From Risungbinella massiliensis (GTDB lineage Bacteria > Bacillota > Bacilli > Thermoactinomycetales > Thermoactinomycetaceae), in contig NZ_LN812102.1 of the NCBI RefSeq assembly GCF_000942395.1, positions 992,017 to 1,056,016 on the forward strand: a DNA stretch of 64,000 bases, given 5' to 3'. Positions 8,662-18,609 of this stretch are shown here, one piece after another. How positions within the stretch are numbered: position 1 is the stretch's first letter; each line of letters opens with the position of its first letter. The position numbers were made by a program, and so were the translations under genes. A model generated the notes under the pieces. That model saw only the letters and a program-made list of their open reading frames with translations, had not been told where the DNA came from and ran no database searches.

Positions 8662-11322
8662 TTATTTCGCCGCTTTAATTTCTTCAATACGAGCACTTAC
8701 TTTATCTCGTTTTTCTTTGTACTCTTCTCCTTTAGCACGTTCAGCAGCTACTACATTCTCAGGTGCTTTGGCTACAAAACCAGGATTGGAGAGTTTCTTT
8801 TCCACTCGTTCTACTTCAGAGTTGAGTTTTTTCCACTCTACTTGAAGACGAGCCAGTGTCTGCTCTAGATCAACCAGTCCTTTTAATGGAAGGAACAGCT
8901 CTGCACCCGTTACAACCGCCGTCATCGATTGTTCAGGACGCTCCAGATCAGCTTGAACCGTCATTTTCTCAATACCACAAAGACGAGAGATTGCTGCTTC
9001 GTTTTGGGTAAAGACATTAGCTGTATCTGGTTCCGGACGTACTAATAGTTCCACTTGATGTTTTGGTGGTACTTCCATCTCCGCCCGGATATTACGAATG
9101 GAGCGAATTACTTCAATCAATACTTGCATCTCGCGAACCTGTTGTGGAGCATCAAATGCTGGATTGGCTTCCGGCCATGCTGCAATGGTGAGACTCTCTC
9201 CTTGGACTGGGAGGTGTTGCCAAATCTCTTCCGTGATAAATGGCATCGTTGGATGCAACAGACGAAGCATCTGATCCAACACATGCGTTAAAACGGCACG
9301 AGTTGTCTTTTTGGCTTGCTCTTCTTCTCCAAATAACGGCATCTTGGCAAATTCAATATACCAATCACAGAAATCATCCCAGATAAAGCTATAGAGTGCT
9401 TTGCCTGCTTCTCCGAAATCGTAGCGTTCCAAAAGTCGTGTCACATCGGTAATCGTTTCGTTGAGACGGTGCAAGATCCAACGATCTGAAATGGAAAAAT
9501 GATCGACATATTGATCTAACGCTACTTCGGCTTCTGTCACGCCTTCTAAATGCATCAAAGCAAATCGTGAGGCATTCCAGATTTTATTGGCAAAGTTACG
9601 TGCCATCTCTACCCGCTCTACACGGAAACGCATATCATATCCTGGTGCAGAACCAGTCGAGAGCATATAGCGCATTGCATCAGCACCATATTGGTCGATT
9701 ACTTCCATTGGGTCAACCCCATTGCCTAGCGACTTGGACATCTTGCGTCCTTCGGCATCCCGAACAAGTCCAGTGATCAAAACATCTTGGAATGGCTTTT
9801 CGTTAACAAACTCCAGTGCGGTAAAAATCATCCGTGATACCCAGAAGGTAATGATGTCATAGCCGGTTACAAGAACATCCGTTGGATAATAACGAGCTAA
9901 ATCCTCTGTTTTAGCAGGCCAGCCAAGCGTAGAGAATGGCCAGAGAGCCGAGCTAAACCAGGTATCTAATACATCATTGTCTTGGCGAAGTTTACTACCG
10001 TTACATTTGGTACAATGAGTCACTTCCTCGCGAGAAACGATCATTTCACCACAATCTTCGCAATACCAAGCAGGGATACGATGTCCCCACCAAAGCTGAC
10101 GAGAGATACACCAATCGTGAATATTTTCGATCCAGTGCATATAAATTTTTTCATAACGGTCTGGAACAAATTGAACTTTGTCGCCCTCTTTTTGTAGCGA
10201 GATCGCTTTTTCTGCAAGTGGCTTCATCTTCACAAACCATTGGGTAGAAAGATATGGTTCTACGACAGCACCCGAACGTTCGCTATGCCCTACTTGGTGC
10301 ACATGCTCTTCCATCTCGATCAAGACACCTTGTTCATCCAGATCACGGATAATTTGTTTCCGGCAAGCAAAACGATCCATCCCTTGATATTTAGCAGCAT
10401 TTTCGTTCATAACACCCGACTCATCCATCACCAAGATCATCGGCAAGTTATGACGTTGTCCCATCTCGAAGTCGTTTGGATCATGAGCAGGAGTAATTTT
10501 CACCGCACCACTACCAAACTCAGGATCCACATATTCATCCGCGATAATAGGAATCTCCCGATCTACGATTGGTAGTTTTACCATTTTTCCGATTAGGTGT
10601 TGGTAGCGCTCATCTTCAGGATGAACCGCAACTGCAGTATCTCCCAACATCGTCTCTGGACGAGTGGTAGCTACTTGGATGTATCCAGTACCATCTACCA
10701 ATGGATAGCGCAGATGATGTAATGCCCCTTTTACCTCTTTGTATATAACTTCAATATCCGAGAGTGCTGTACGAGCTGCTGGATCCCAGTTGATAATATA
10801 CTTTCCACGATAAATCAGTCCTTTTTCATAGAGACGAACAAAGACCTCTTTTACCGCATCCGACAGCCCCTCATCCAGCGTAAAACGCTCACGTGAGTAA
10901 TCGACAGAAACACCCATTTTGCGCCATTGGTTGGCGATGTTTTGAGCATACTCGCCCTTCCATTCCCAAACTTGCTCTACGAACTTCTCACGGCCTAAAT
11001 CATGACGGCTAATGCCTTGTTCACGAAGTTTTGCCTCAACACGAGATTGTGTAGCGATCCCAGCGTGATCCATCCCAGGTAACCAGAGTGCATCATATCC
11101 CTGCATCCGCTTCATCCGAATTAAGGTATCTTGTAGTGTGTTGTTCAGCGCATGTCCAATGTGTAGATTCCCTGTTACGTTTGGTGGTGGGATCACAATG
11201 GTGTAGGGCTTTTTGGATTTGTCTCCTGCTTCAAAAAATTTCTTTTCCAACCAATAGTCATACCACTTACGTTCTGTTTCTTTTGGTTCGTAAGCAGTAG
11301 GAAGCTTCTTCTCTTCTGCCAT
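8662..11322 (-). CDS. valS: Valyl-tRNA synthetase
   Basis: Class I aminoacyl-tRNA synthetase, charging tRNA-Val in the cytoplasm. The 886-aa protein has the HIGH motif ([10 protein letters not shown], about residue 50), the CP1 editing domain, the zinc-ribbon-like Cys pairs (CEDCGEM...CTKCNG, about 420-445), the KMSKS motif ([10 protein letters not shown], about 528), the anticodon-binding domain, and a C-terminal coiled coil rich in K and E that binds tRNA. GGAGGG precedes the ATG. It is controlled by a T-box leader with a GUC (Val) specifier, and an unusual extra 430 nt of leader lies between the T-box terminator and this start. Confidence 0.98.
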   Translation of the reverse strand: MAEEKKLPTAYEPKETERKWYDYWLEKKFFEAGDKSKKPYTIVIPPPNVTGNLHIGHALNNTLQDTLIRMKRMQGYDALWLPGMDHAGIATQSRVEAKLREQGISRHDLGREKFVEQVWEWKGEYAQNIANQWRKMGVSVDYSRERFTLDEGLSDAVKEVFVRLYEKGLIYRGKYIINWDPAARTALSDIEVIYKEVKGALHHLRYPLVDGTGYIQVATTRPETMLGDTAVAVHPEDERYQHLIGKMVKLPIVDREIPIIADEYVDPEFGSGAVKITPAHDPNDFEMGQRHNLPMILVMDESGVMNENAAKYQGMDRFACRKQIIRDLDEQGVLIEMEEHVHQVGHSERSGAVVEPYLSTQWFVKMKPLAEKAISLQKEGDKVQFVPDRYEKIYMHWIENIHDWCISRQLWWGHRIPAWYCEDCGEMIVSREEVTHCTKCNGSKLRQDNDVLDTWFSSALWPFSTLGWPAKTEDLARYYPTDVLVTGYDIITFWVSRMIFTALEFVNEKPFQDVLITGLVRDAEGRKMSKSLGNGVDPMEVIDQYGADAMRYMLSTGSAPGYDMRFRVERVEMARNFANKIWNASRFALMHLEGVTEAEVALDQYVDHFSISDRWILHRLNETITDVTRLLERYDFGEAGKALYSFIWDDFCDWYIEFAKMPLFGEEEQAKKTTRAVLTHVLDQMLRLLHPTMPFITEEIWQHLPVQGESLTIAAWPEANPAFDAPQQVREMQVLIEVIRSIRNIRAEMEVPPKHQVELLVRPEPDTANVFTQNEAAISRLCGIEKMTVQADLERPEQSMTAVVTGAELFLPLKGLVDLEQTLARLQVEWKKLNSEVERVEKKLSNPGFVAKAPENVVAAERAKGEEYKEKRDKVSARIEEIKAAK

Positions 11323-11750
11323 GTCATTCCCTCCAGATAAAAAGATAATAATTTGCGATGATAGGCGATGTTGTAGCTATAAAAACATACAATCTGTCTC
11401 CATAGATTCAAAAAAACAATAGGTGAGTCGGTCCTCAAACACATTTGTTCGTGGTTGCGCGCTTCGGAGGCTGTATCTCCCCGCCGCTCGAATAGCCTTT
11501 TTGGGCAAGTTCGCTTTGGAGAGACACATCTCCTTCGCTTAGACTTTGCATGTCTTGGTTAGATACACTAACTAAGTCCACTAAAACAGTAGCCAACTTG
11601 CCAACCTAGCGGAGAACCGGTTCCTCTTCAGAGCGAATTTGCCTTCTTTTGGCTATTCGAGCGGCGAAGAGGTTCCGGTTTGGAGCACTCTCATCAGAAT
11701 AGAAGTTACTCCCTAGATAGCCAACCAACCTACAAAACCCAGCCCAATAA
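11323..11750 (-). promoter_or_regulatory. Extra structured leader between the valS T-box terminator and valS
   Basis: No gene is visible in this 430-base stretch. On the minus strand it contains two helices that exclude each other. Helix A pairs the arm at 11666-11678 with the arm at 11617-11629 (CCGG and CCTCTTC/GAAGAGG, with an AA/AA bulge). Helix B pairs 11651-11665 with 11483-11497, a perfect 15-bp match (GGCTATTCGAGCGGC on the plus strand with its complement), extended inward by GGCAAGTTCGC with GCGAATTTGCC through one G-U type pair. The 5' arm of helix B lies in the loop of helix A. It could be a second regulatory element, a processing site, or a small palindromic insertion. Confidence 0.5.
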
Positions 11751-11751
11751 A

Positions 11752-12005
11752 AAAGCTCCTCCATCCTCAAAGGACGAAAGAGCTTGGTTTCGCGGTACCA
11801 CCTTTGTTCATCAGGCAACTTAAACAAGCTACCCAATGCACTTCATTCGTTAACGGTTATCATCCGGTCTATCCTACTAAACAAGTTCAGACAGACTGCT
11901 CCTGGGTGACATTCGACACTTCTACCTTAGGAGACCTTGCAGCCAGTGAGCCTCCCTCTCTAAAAGGTGATGAGTATCTACTCTTCCCATTCATCGCACA
12001 TATAT
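11752..12005 (-). promoter_or_regulatory. T-box riboswitch (tRNA-Val sensing) with terminator
   Basis: Stem I starts near 12005 (GATGAATGGGAAGAGTAG) and carries the AG-rich bulge AGAGAGGGAGG. The specifier reads GUC directly before ACCCAGGAGC, which is a valine codon and fits the downstream valS. The antiterminator has the conserved T-box sequence GGTGGTACCGCG (11792-11803), which pairs with the tRNA acceptor end. The terminator follows: AGCTC...GAGCT stem at 11755-11784 with TTTTTTA. Uncharged tRNA-Val should favour read-through into valS. Confidence 0.95.
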
Positions 12006-12118
12006 ATGCAAATATTATGTACTGGTATTGTATGAGATAGCAATAGTAAATGTCAAACCCACTAGTAAACATCTTTCTCAACAATACCATGCCTACGTAG
12101 AATATCGAAAAAACTTTA

Positions 12119-12694
12119 CTAGTTATTATATGGCACTTTATCAAACGACATACTCATCTCTTGTTCGATCTCTGTCCAATCTAACTTACTATTTTCTATT
12201 CCAGTAGGTGCAGTTTCTTTAAAAGTGTCGTCGAGATTTTCGTAGGCAAGGTCTAAATACCATTTCTCATCCACTTGAATTAAACCTACAAGTACGCCTT
12301 CAGAGAGATCCTTCACTGCTCTATAGTATGCATATTTAGATTTCAGCTTATTGGCTTCTTCTGGTGGAAGATATACAACATAATGCTTATACGTTTCCGT
12401 TTGGGGTAAATTCGGATTTTCTGCTATGAGAAGTTTTACCTTTTCTTTGATGACTTCTCCCTTTTCTTGATGCTCTTTGAAATGTTCCACTTGTGTCTGT
12501 ACTAATTCAGAACGAGTATTGATATTGTACATTAACGAACCTGCTTGTAGCATTTGGACAGGATCACCTGATGTTGCTTTTGTAATGATTTCTTTTAATG
12601 TTTCTTCTGGATCACTTTGTGAATTAGAACTACATGCACTTTGGAAGAGTGTAATAAAGAAAATAGAAAAAACGATTATAATCTTTTTCAACAT
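12119..12694 (-). CDS. Predicted lipoprotein, function unknown
   Basis: A 191-aa protein with a lipoprotein signal peptide: basic start, hydrophobic core, and lipobox FQSACSS with the lipidated Cys at 21. The rest (about 30-191) is soluble, with mixed charge, and no family I recognise; the size and position recall DUF4878-type lumazine-like lipoproteins that follow Gram-positive signal peptides, but this is only a guess. GAGGAGG lies six bases upstream of the ATG. It stands alone between the valS T-box leader and the gdh operon. Confidence 0.8.
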   Translation of the reverse strand: MLKKIIIVFSIFFITLFQSACSSNSQSDPEETLKEIITKATSGDPVQMLQAGSLMYNINTRSELVQTQVEHFKEHQEKGEVIKEKVKLLIAENPNLPQTETYKHYVVYLPPEEANKLKSKYAYYRAVKDLSEGVLVGLIQVDEKWYLDLAYENLDDTFKETAPTGIENSKLDWTEIEQEMSMSFDKVPYNN

Positions 12695-12813
12695 AAACGC
12701 CTCCTCAAAAATTAAGACTTTTCATATTTTTATTATCAACCCTTCATGTTGAATTGTCAAAAAAACGAAAGTACTTACTACTGTAGGAATGATAGGTTCC
12801 TAGAAAAAAAAAA

Positions 12814-12836
12814 GAGCCTATTCGTGAGAACGGCTC
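12814..12836 (-). terminator. Rho-independent terminator of the glcU-gdh operon
   Basis: Stem GAGCC...GGCTC followed on the minus strand by a run of nine or more T residues. It lies just after the gdh stop codon. Confidence 0.8.
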
Positions 12837-12847
12837 CATTTGTTCAC

Positions 12848-13651
<804 letters not shown>

Positions 13652-14524
13652 TTATGATTTGGCAAAGCCAAGACAGACACCACCTGCGATGATCAAGAGG
13701 CTTCCAATGGTAATAAAGACCATTTGACGTCGGCTTTTTTTCTCTCCCAGGAAGAAAATTCCGCCAAAGGTGGAGATCACAATCCCCATCTGCGAAAGAG
13801 AGAAGCTAATTGCCACCCCAACTTTCGGTTGCGAGAGAAAGAGAAACAGATTTCCTGTTGCCCAGATGAATCCTGCTAATATATTGCGAAGGGCATAACG
13901 GTTCCAGGGCCGATGACGTGCTGTAAGGAGAATTGCTCCTACCACCATTCCAACCCCCTGCGGTAAAATAGCGGCAAATCCGTCGACTTCAAACCAACGA
14001 ATGATGACGACATAGACCAAGTATCCTGCTGTGGAAATTAATAACGTGAGAATACCCTTTCGCAGTTTTTTACGAGAATCGGCCTCTTCTGTATTTGAGT
14101 TTTGTTTTTCCTTTTCTTCAATAGAAGTGAGCAGAACACCTACAATAATCAGTACCAACGCAACTGATCCTAGTACGATTTTGATAGTAGTCGTCCACTC
14201 TCTGAAAATGAGAACTCCAAACAAAGTAGTGGCGACAAGTTGCATTCCGGTAGAAATAGGAACCGTTTTCGATACACCTAAATAGCGAACTGTTGCTAAC
14301 TGATTTAGCTGACCAATGACCCAAAAAAATCCGGAGATGGCACCAACGATTAGAACCGTCCAAGAGAGATTAGGATTACTAAACCAATAAATTCCGATAG
14401 AAAAAAGCAATGCTCCAATGGTAATACCTAGTGTTTGACTATACTCGTCTCCCCCTAGCTTGACACTGACCAAGACGATACTTCCCCACGTAATGGCAGG
14501 GATAATGGCTAGTAAGATATCCAT
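13652..14524 (-). CDS. glcU: Glucose uptake protein (GRP transporter family)
   Basis: A 290-aa protein with about ten membrane spans, starting DILLAIIPAITWGSIVLVSV, which is the hallmark of GlcU/GRP sugar permeases. It probably imports glucose for the Gdh encoded next. The ATG at 14524 with AAAAGGAT upstream is preferred over an upstream GTG at 14551. A sequence resembling a forespore sigma-G promoter (TGTATGA, 17-base spacer, AATATTA) lies upstream on the minus strand; this fits the known control of the Bacillus operon but is a weak match. Confidence 0.93.
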   Translation of the reverse strand: MDILLAIIPAITWGSIVLVSVKLGGDEYSQTLGITIGALLFSIGIYWFSNPNLSWTVLIVGAISGFFWVIGQLNQLATVRYLGVSKTVPISTGMQLVATTLFGVLIFREWTTTIKIVLGSVALVLIIVGVLLTSIEEKEKQNSNTEEADSRKKLRKGILTLLISTAGYLVYVVIIRWFEVDGFAAILPQGVGMVVGAILLTARHRPWNRYALRNILAGFIWATGNLFLFLSQPKVGVAISFSLSQMGIVISTFGGIFFLGEKKSRRQMVFITIGSLLIIAGGVCLGFAKS

Positions 14525-14601
14525 GCTATCTCGTATCCTTTTCTCTAACACGATATATTCTCTAAGTAATATTGATTTATTGCCTTTTTTTCATACAAAA
14601 C

Positions 14602-14637
14602 AAAAAAGAGCTACTCGCTAGGAGTAACTCTTTTTTG
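14602..14637. terminator. Bidirectional Rho-independent terminator
   Basis: Stem GAGCTACTC with GGAGTAACTC (one bulge), with six A on one side and six T on the other. It separates the SDR gene from the glcU-gdh operon. Confidence 0.9.
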
Positions 14638-14658
14638 TTGGTATATTTGTATTCCCAT

Positions 14659-15390
14659 TTATCGTAAATAACAACCATTATTAATATCAAGTGTCGCACC
14701 AGTATAATTGCCTGCCAAATCGGATAGTAAAAAAATCACACTGTTGGCAACATCACTCGGTAGAAGTGACTTTTGAAGTAAACTTTGGTTTACATATTGG
14801 TCTTTTCTCCACTTAGGGATCTGTTCCATCATAGATGTATCTACAATTGTTGGAGCTACTGCATTAACTCGAATATACGGGGCAAAATTGATTGCATTAC
14901 TTTTGGTCAAACCAAGAATCGCTGCTTTTGACAAACCATATATAGCATCCGAACTTCCTTCTTCGCCGGAAACAGATGAGATATTGACAACACAACCTTT
15001 TCTTTTATCCTGAAGTAGCATCTTGGCGAAAAATTTGGTGAAGTAAATATACCCTTTCACATTCACATTGAGTACTTGATCTACTTCGTTCTCTTCGTAA
15101 TCTAACATACTTTTCCCAAAATAAATCCCTGCATTGTTAATTAGCGCATTGATACGAGGATGGTATTCATATATTTGTTGGAAGAAACCCTCTACCTGTC
15201 TGAGGTCTGAAACATCAAGGGAATATGTTGATAACCTATTAGAGGCAATCTCCTCGGATAATTGATGTAGTTTTACTTCATTTAGATCGCAAGCTAGCAC
15301 AGTTGCGCCTTTTCCGATACATTCCCTTGCAATCTCTTTCCCGATACCAGAACCAGCTCCTGTTACGATCACTACTTTGTCTTCTAGCAA
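14659..15390 (-). CDS. Short-chain dehydrogenase/reductase (FabG-like)
   Basis: A 243-aa NAD(P)-dependent oxidoreductase. It has the Rossmann motif TGAGSGIG, NNAG at about 86-89, the catalytic Ser in NISSVSG and the YGLSKAA motif with catalytic Tyr and Lys. These place it in the classical SDRs near 3-oxoacyl-ACP reductases and sorbitol/glucose dehydrogenases; the substrate cannot be told. The start is TTG with AGGATGG upstream. It is monocistronic, with a terminator downstream. Confidence 0.88.
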   Translation of the reverse strand: MLEDKVVIVTGAGSGIGKEIARECIGKGATVLACDLNEVKLHQLSEEIASNRLSTYSLDVSDLRQVEGFFQQIYEYHPRINALINNAGIYFGKSMLDYEENEVDQVLNVNVKGYIYFTKFFAKMLLQDKRKGCVVNISSVSGEEGSSDAIYGLSKAAILGLTKSNAINFAPYIRVNAVAPTIVDTSMMEQIPKWRKDQYVNQSLLQKSLLPSDVANSVIFLLSDLAGNYTGATLDINNGCYLR

Positions 15391-15476
15391 GTTTTTTCAC
15401 CATCCTAATCTTTGTCTGCAAGAGATCATCCATCTATTTGTATCGTCACAATCGGAAAACAAACAATATTCGATCT

Positions 15477-15599
15477 CTATTTAATATCAATATCCTTTAA
15501 ATCAACATCTAACACCTGAAATCGCTTGAATGCGTACGGTCGTGGGCTAGGAGCTGTCGCATCGATTCCTACTTTGGCAGTCTTTCCTCTAACTGTCAT
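15477..15599 (-). pseudogene. C-terminal gene remnant, possibly UbiD-family decarboxylase
   Basis: A 40-codon open stretch ends in a stop and has strongly protein-like content: KVGIDATAPSPRP, then FKRFQVLDVDL. The segment 'GIDAT-P' followed by 'F-R--V---D' resembles the C-terminal end of UbiD-type decarboxylases. There is no ribosome binding site, and the upstream continuation runs into the terminator of the next gene (15615-15635), so this looks like the tail of a deleted gene. The family assignment is tentative. Confidence 0.4.
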
Positions 15600-15614
15600 C
15601 GGGTGGATAAAAAA

Positions 15615-15635
15615 ACCCCCAATATACATGGGAGT
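15615..15635 (-). terminator. Terminator of the BASS transporter gene
   Basis: Stem ACTCCC with GGGGGT (one G-T pair), followed on the minus strand by seven T. Confidence 0.75.
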
Positions 15636-15648
15636 CGTCTATTAATAG

Positions 15649-16635
15649 CTAGATTGCCTTTTCTTTTGCCTGTAACTCTAAATCTAATTCACTATTCTTT
15701 TTAAAGTAAGTACGCTTTAATAATGTACTGTAAAAAGATGCTAACAGTTGTTGAAATAACATTCCTACTACAACAGGCAAAGCTACTCTAGGGGCAAAAT
15801 ACCCAACCGCAATAACAGCACCAGCGCTGATATTACGCATTCCTCCTGTAAAGACCAATGCGATAATCTCATTTGGTTCCCTTTTTAGCAGTTTCCCAAT
15901 CATCCAAGCAAAAAAGTAACCAGATAGAGCAATAAAGAAAACAGTGGCTGCAATTGATACGAGTTCTAAATTCACTTCTTTGAAGTAAGGAGCAACGACG
16001 GAAGCGTTAATAGAAACGATCGCAACGATTCCTAACTTCGAGAATGGTTCTAATTTAGAAGAAAGATTATTAGTAAACGATGGAGAGGTATATTGATTCA
16101 ACGCCATGCCTAGAATGGATGGAAGTACTACCATCGTAAATAACCCTTGGATAATTCCCGCCATGGAAAAATGCACACTAGCTCCCAAAAACAGCTTTAA
16201 ACTATATGGCACAATTAACGGAGATAAAACAGTATCAATCAAAATGGTAGATAAAGTCAATGCAACATTTCCTTTTAACATCGACACCCATATGACACTA
16301 CTTACTCCTGTCGGGATTACGACGGAAAGTAACAATCCGATAATCATATCGTGATCATTGCCAAAAGTTACAAGACCAACTCCATAAGCCCACAAGGGAG
16401 TGATGACATGTAGCACCACTAATGCAATTAGCATCGAAACAGGATGCGTAATCGTGTCTTGTAACGATTTAAAGCTACTTTTCAGGCTTCCAGAAAAGGT
16501 CATTACAGCAAAAAACCAAGGAACTAAAAAAGCAAGATGATGTAAATAGTCCGCTAAAAGAATTCCGACGCCAACACTGGCAGGAGTAAGGAGTGGTAAA
16601 TACTTTCCCAACAGTTGATTCATTTTTTGCAGCAT
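15649..16635 (-). CDS. Bile acid:sodium symporter (BASS) family transporter
   Basis: A 328-aa membrane protein with nine to ten predicted spans. The ALPxxxx-type crossover region is represented by SVVIPTGVSSVIWVSMLKGN and the second half by VFTGGMRNISAGAVIAVGYF, both typical of the BASS superfamily (YocS group). Such proteins co-transport organic anions with sodium; in bacteria, pantoate and other acids are known substrates, and the one here is unknown. The ATG has GGAGC upstream. It stands alone with a terminator downstream. Confidence 0.88.
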   Translation of the reverse strand: MLQKMNQLLGKYLPLLTPASVGVGILLADYLHHLAFLVPWFFAVMTFSGSLKSSFKSLQDTITHPVSMLIALVVLHVITPLWAYGVGLVTFGNDHDMIIGLLLSVVIPTGVSSVIWVSMLKGNVALTLSTILIDTVLSPLIVPYSLKLFLGASVHFSMAGIIQGLFTMVVLPSILGMALNQYTSPSFTNNLSSKLEPFSKLGIVAIVSINASVVAPYFKEVNLELVSIAATVFFIALSGYFFAWMIGKLLKREPNEIIALVFTGGMRNISAGAVIAVGYFAPRVALPVVVGMLFQQLLASFYSTLLKRTYFKKNSELDLELQAKEKAI

Positions 16636-16778
16636 AACAAAGCTCCATTCGTTTTTCCCTTAGAGAAACGTAATAATTACCCATTATACTCCTAGTAATA
16701 AAAAAACTTAATGAAATCGACTAATATTCTACTATTGCAAAAGAGATATAAGATAGCGCCCCTAGTTAAATACAAAAA

Positions 16779-16800
16779 GACTCCCACTATACGGGAAGTC
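16779..16800 (-). terminator. Terminator hairpin
   Basis: Stem GACTTCCC with GGGAGTC followed on the minus strand by TTTTTG. It is a second stop about 70 bases after the first one (16868-16890) behind the small gene at 16924. Confidence 0.6.
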
Positions 16801-16867
16801 AGAAATCTTATCTGCCTCTCCTTATTTTAGGAATCTGAAACTTCTCTTCTGTTGAACCAAATAAAAA

Positions 16868-16890
16868 CCCGTGACTGCCATCGTCACGGG
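16868..16890 (-). terminator. Rho-independent terminator
   Basis: Eight-pair stem CCCGTGAC with GTCACGGG followed on the minus strand by TTTTTATTT. It ends the small membrane protein gene at 16924-17112. Confidence 0.85.
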
Positions 16891-16923
16891 TACGGGAAAA
16901 AAATATAACAAGTACAATGTTTT

Positions 16924-17112
16924 TTAACTGTTTAGTCCAAAGGCTTTCTTAATCGTCTCTAACATTCCTTGTGGGTCCGCGAGAAATGTTAGAACGAGGA
17001 CGGTACAGAGCATCATGATGGCAAGAAAGAGAATGAACAATAACCCTCGATACAATTTTTTGGCTGCGTTTTTCATCACTTGTCCGCCTTTGTCCACATT
17101 CTGATTTTCCAT
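16924..17112 (-). CDS. Small single-span membrane protein, function unknown
   Basis: A 62-aa protein with one strong hydrophobic segment (about 26-46, LLFILFLAIMMLCTVLVLTF) and a polar N-terminus. AAAGGAGC lies upstream of the ATG at the wide end of normal spacing; an internal ATG (MKNAAKKLY) could be the true start. A good terminator follows. I do not recognise a family. Its neighbourhood, next to spore genes, does not by itself give it a role. Confidence 0.65.
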   Translation of the reverse strand: MENQNVDKGGQVMKNAAKKLYRGLLFILFLAIMMLCTVLVLTFLADPQGMLETIKKAFGLNS

Positions 17113-17312
17113 CTGCTTTTAAAATGCTCCTTTCGTTCTTCCAAAATGCTTTTCCCATTCTAACATAACCGAGGATGTTTGTCTGTTTTTTAGGTAGTTT
17201 CCACACTTTCGCCCAGAACTTTTCGCATCTTTATGAACATATAATGATTTTAAGAATTTAAATGTTTCCCTAAACCAAATTATTTACCCTATGACAAAAG
17301 GATGTGAGCCCA

Positions 17313-17423
17313 GTGCTACGAGAGCTTTTATGGATCATTACGCTCACCTATCCCATCTGGAAGCTGAAAAAATGGCTTCGGGAGATACGACACCATTCAC
17401 AGGAGAATCTCCCTAAACAATAG
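17313..17423 (+). CDS. Possible 36-aa amphipathic small protein
   Basis: GTG start with AAAAGGA ten bases upstream. The product begins with a hydrophobic stretch (LRELLWIITLTYPIW) and continues with a basic, tryptophan-containing tail (KLKKWLREIRHH). Such a pattern is common in small membrane-associated peptides. A strong bidirectional terminator follows 25 bases after the stop. A different frame also offers a 41-codon ORF without a ribosome binding site. The call rests on the binding site, composition and terminator only. Confidence 0.4.
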   Translation: MLRELLWIITLTYPIWKLKKWLREIRHHSQENLPKQ

Positions 17424-17447
17424 TAACTAGCTACACGGTGAGCAAAA

Positions 17448-17473
17448 AGAGACTCCCGCCTTTGGGAGTCTCT
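17448..17473. terminator. Bidirectional Rho-independent terminator
   Basis: Ten-pair stem AGAGACTCCC with GGGAGTCTCT. On the minus strand it is followed by TTTTTG, which ends the spoVID-ysxE operon four bases after the ysxE stop. Confidence 0.9.
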
Positions 17474-17476
17474 TGG

Positions 17477-18592
17477 TTAGCCTTTCCGAGTCCTTCTCCT
17501 TCCATTACGAGAGGAAGCAACCCGCGAATTCCCTTTTCTGACAACTGATTTTGCTTTAGCTTGAGTCTCCTGTTTGACTGTAGTTGTTTGCTCTTCTGTT
17601 TTTTTAGCAGACCATAGTTCTGTGATAAGAGGATAAAAACTTTGATAGACTTGAAACTCCTCTTGAATCTCTTGCCAACTCTCTCCTTCCGTTGACACAC
17701 GTGGTGCTTCATAATAATCGGTCACTTTTGCTAAAAACCGCTCAGGATACGCGAGATAAATTGCCAAGAGTCTCTTTTCTTTCGTCGATAGAGGATTGGC
17801 TTCTTCGTAGGCTTGATAGATCGCTTCTGGGTTTTCCCAATTAGAAAACCGTCTAAGGAAAAAGGCCAAGTCTCTGGCAGGAGTATCTAATTGAACATGA
17901 TCCCAATCAATCCAGTAGAATTGATCCTCATCTTGCACCACTACATTGCTTGGATGAATGCGTTTGTGACATAAGGTGACACGAGGAAAAACACCCTGCT
18001 CTTTCTCCAAAAATTTCTCCATCCCACGTAATGCAAAAGTAAACAACTTATCGACCGTTTCGCAATTTTCTTCAATTAAACGATCTACAGATGATGGATA
18101 CTCTGGTGAAGAAGCTTGCTGAACAAAGCTTTCCCATTTTTCTTTACGTTCTCGGAGATGATCCAAGTACTGTTCTTTTTCCTGTTGATGGAGAATTGGG
18201 AATTTTGCTGCGATCGGTTCTGCTAACCGATGCAACGTTGCTAAGGATTGAACCAGTGGAATAGCACTTTCGATACTGGCTGGATCAAATGGTTGGATCC
18301 AATCCGTTGCATACCATACCAATTTTCCAGTCTGAACAATTTGCTCACCACTCACACTTTTTTCCCAAGTCAGTAGATGAGGATACCCTAGATCCTGTAA
18401 ATCAGAACTCATTTTGTGGAATAATAATAGTTTTTCTCTTGAGCGATTACTTGCCTTTAGAGCATAGATACGGTCATCGACTTCGACTCGGTATACACCA
18501 GAGTATAAGTCTACCTTTTTTGGTTTCCAGCCAAATGCTTCAATAGCACTCCATAATTCATTATGGTACTCAGGAGGTGTTCCTTCTCGCAA
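17477..18592 (-). CDS. ysxE: Spore coat protein of the CotS/YsxE kinase-like family
   Basis: A 371-aa protein with an aminoglycoside-phosphotransferase-like fold, as in CotS, CotI and YsxE, which are placed in the spore coat. It has the lobe motif YRVEVDDRIYALKAS, the Brenner-type segment CHKRIHPSNVVV in the place of HGDLHxxN, and YWIDWDHV in the place of the DFG-like metal-binding Asp. The loss of G and D from the catalytic loop (HKRIHPSN) argues that it may not be an active kinase. It follows spoVID by 17 bases, the same order as hemL-spoVID-ysxE in Bacillus. The C-terminus is a basic K/R-rich tail. Confidence 0.9.
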   Translation of the reverse strand: MREGTPPEYHNELWSAIEAFGWKPKKVDLYSGVYRVEVDDRIYALKASNRSREKLLLFHKMSSDLQDLGYPHLLTWEKSVSGEQIVQTGKLVWYATDWIQPFDPASIESAIPLVQSLATLHRLAEPIAAKFPILHQQEKEQYLDHLRERKEKWESFVQQASSPEYPSSVDRLIEENCETVDKLFTFALRGMEKFLEKEQGVFPRVTLCHKRIHPSNVVVQDEDQFYWIDWDHVQLDTPARDLAFFLRRFSNWENPEAIYQAYEEANPLSTKEKRLLAIYLAYPERFLAKVTDYYEAPRVSTEGESWQEIQEEFQVYQSFYPLITELWSAKKTEEQTTTVKQETQAKAKSVVRKGNSRVASSRNGRRRTRKG

Positions 18593-18609
18593 TTTCCTCC
18601 CCCCTTGCT

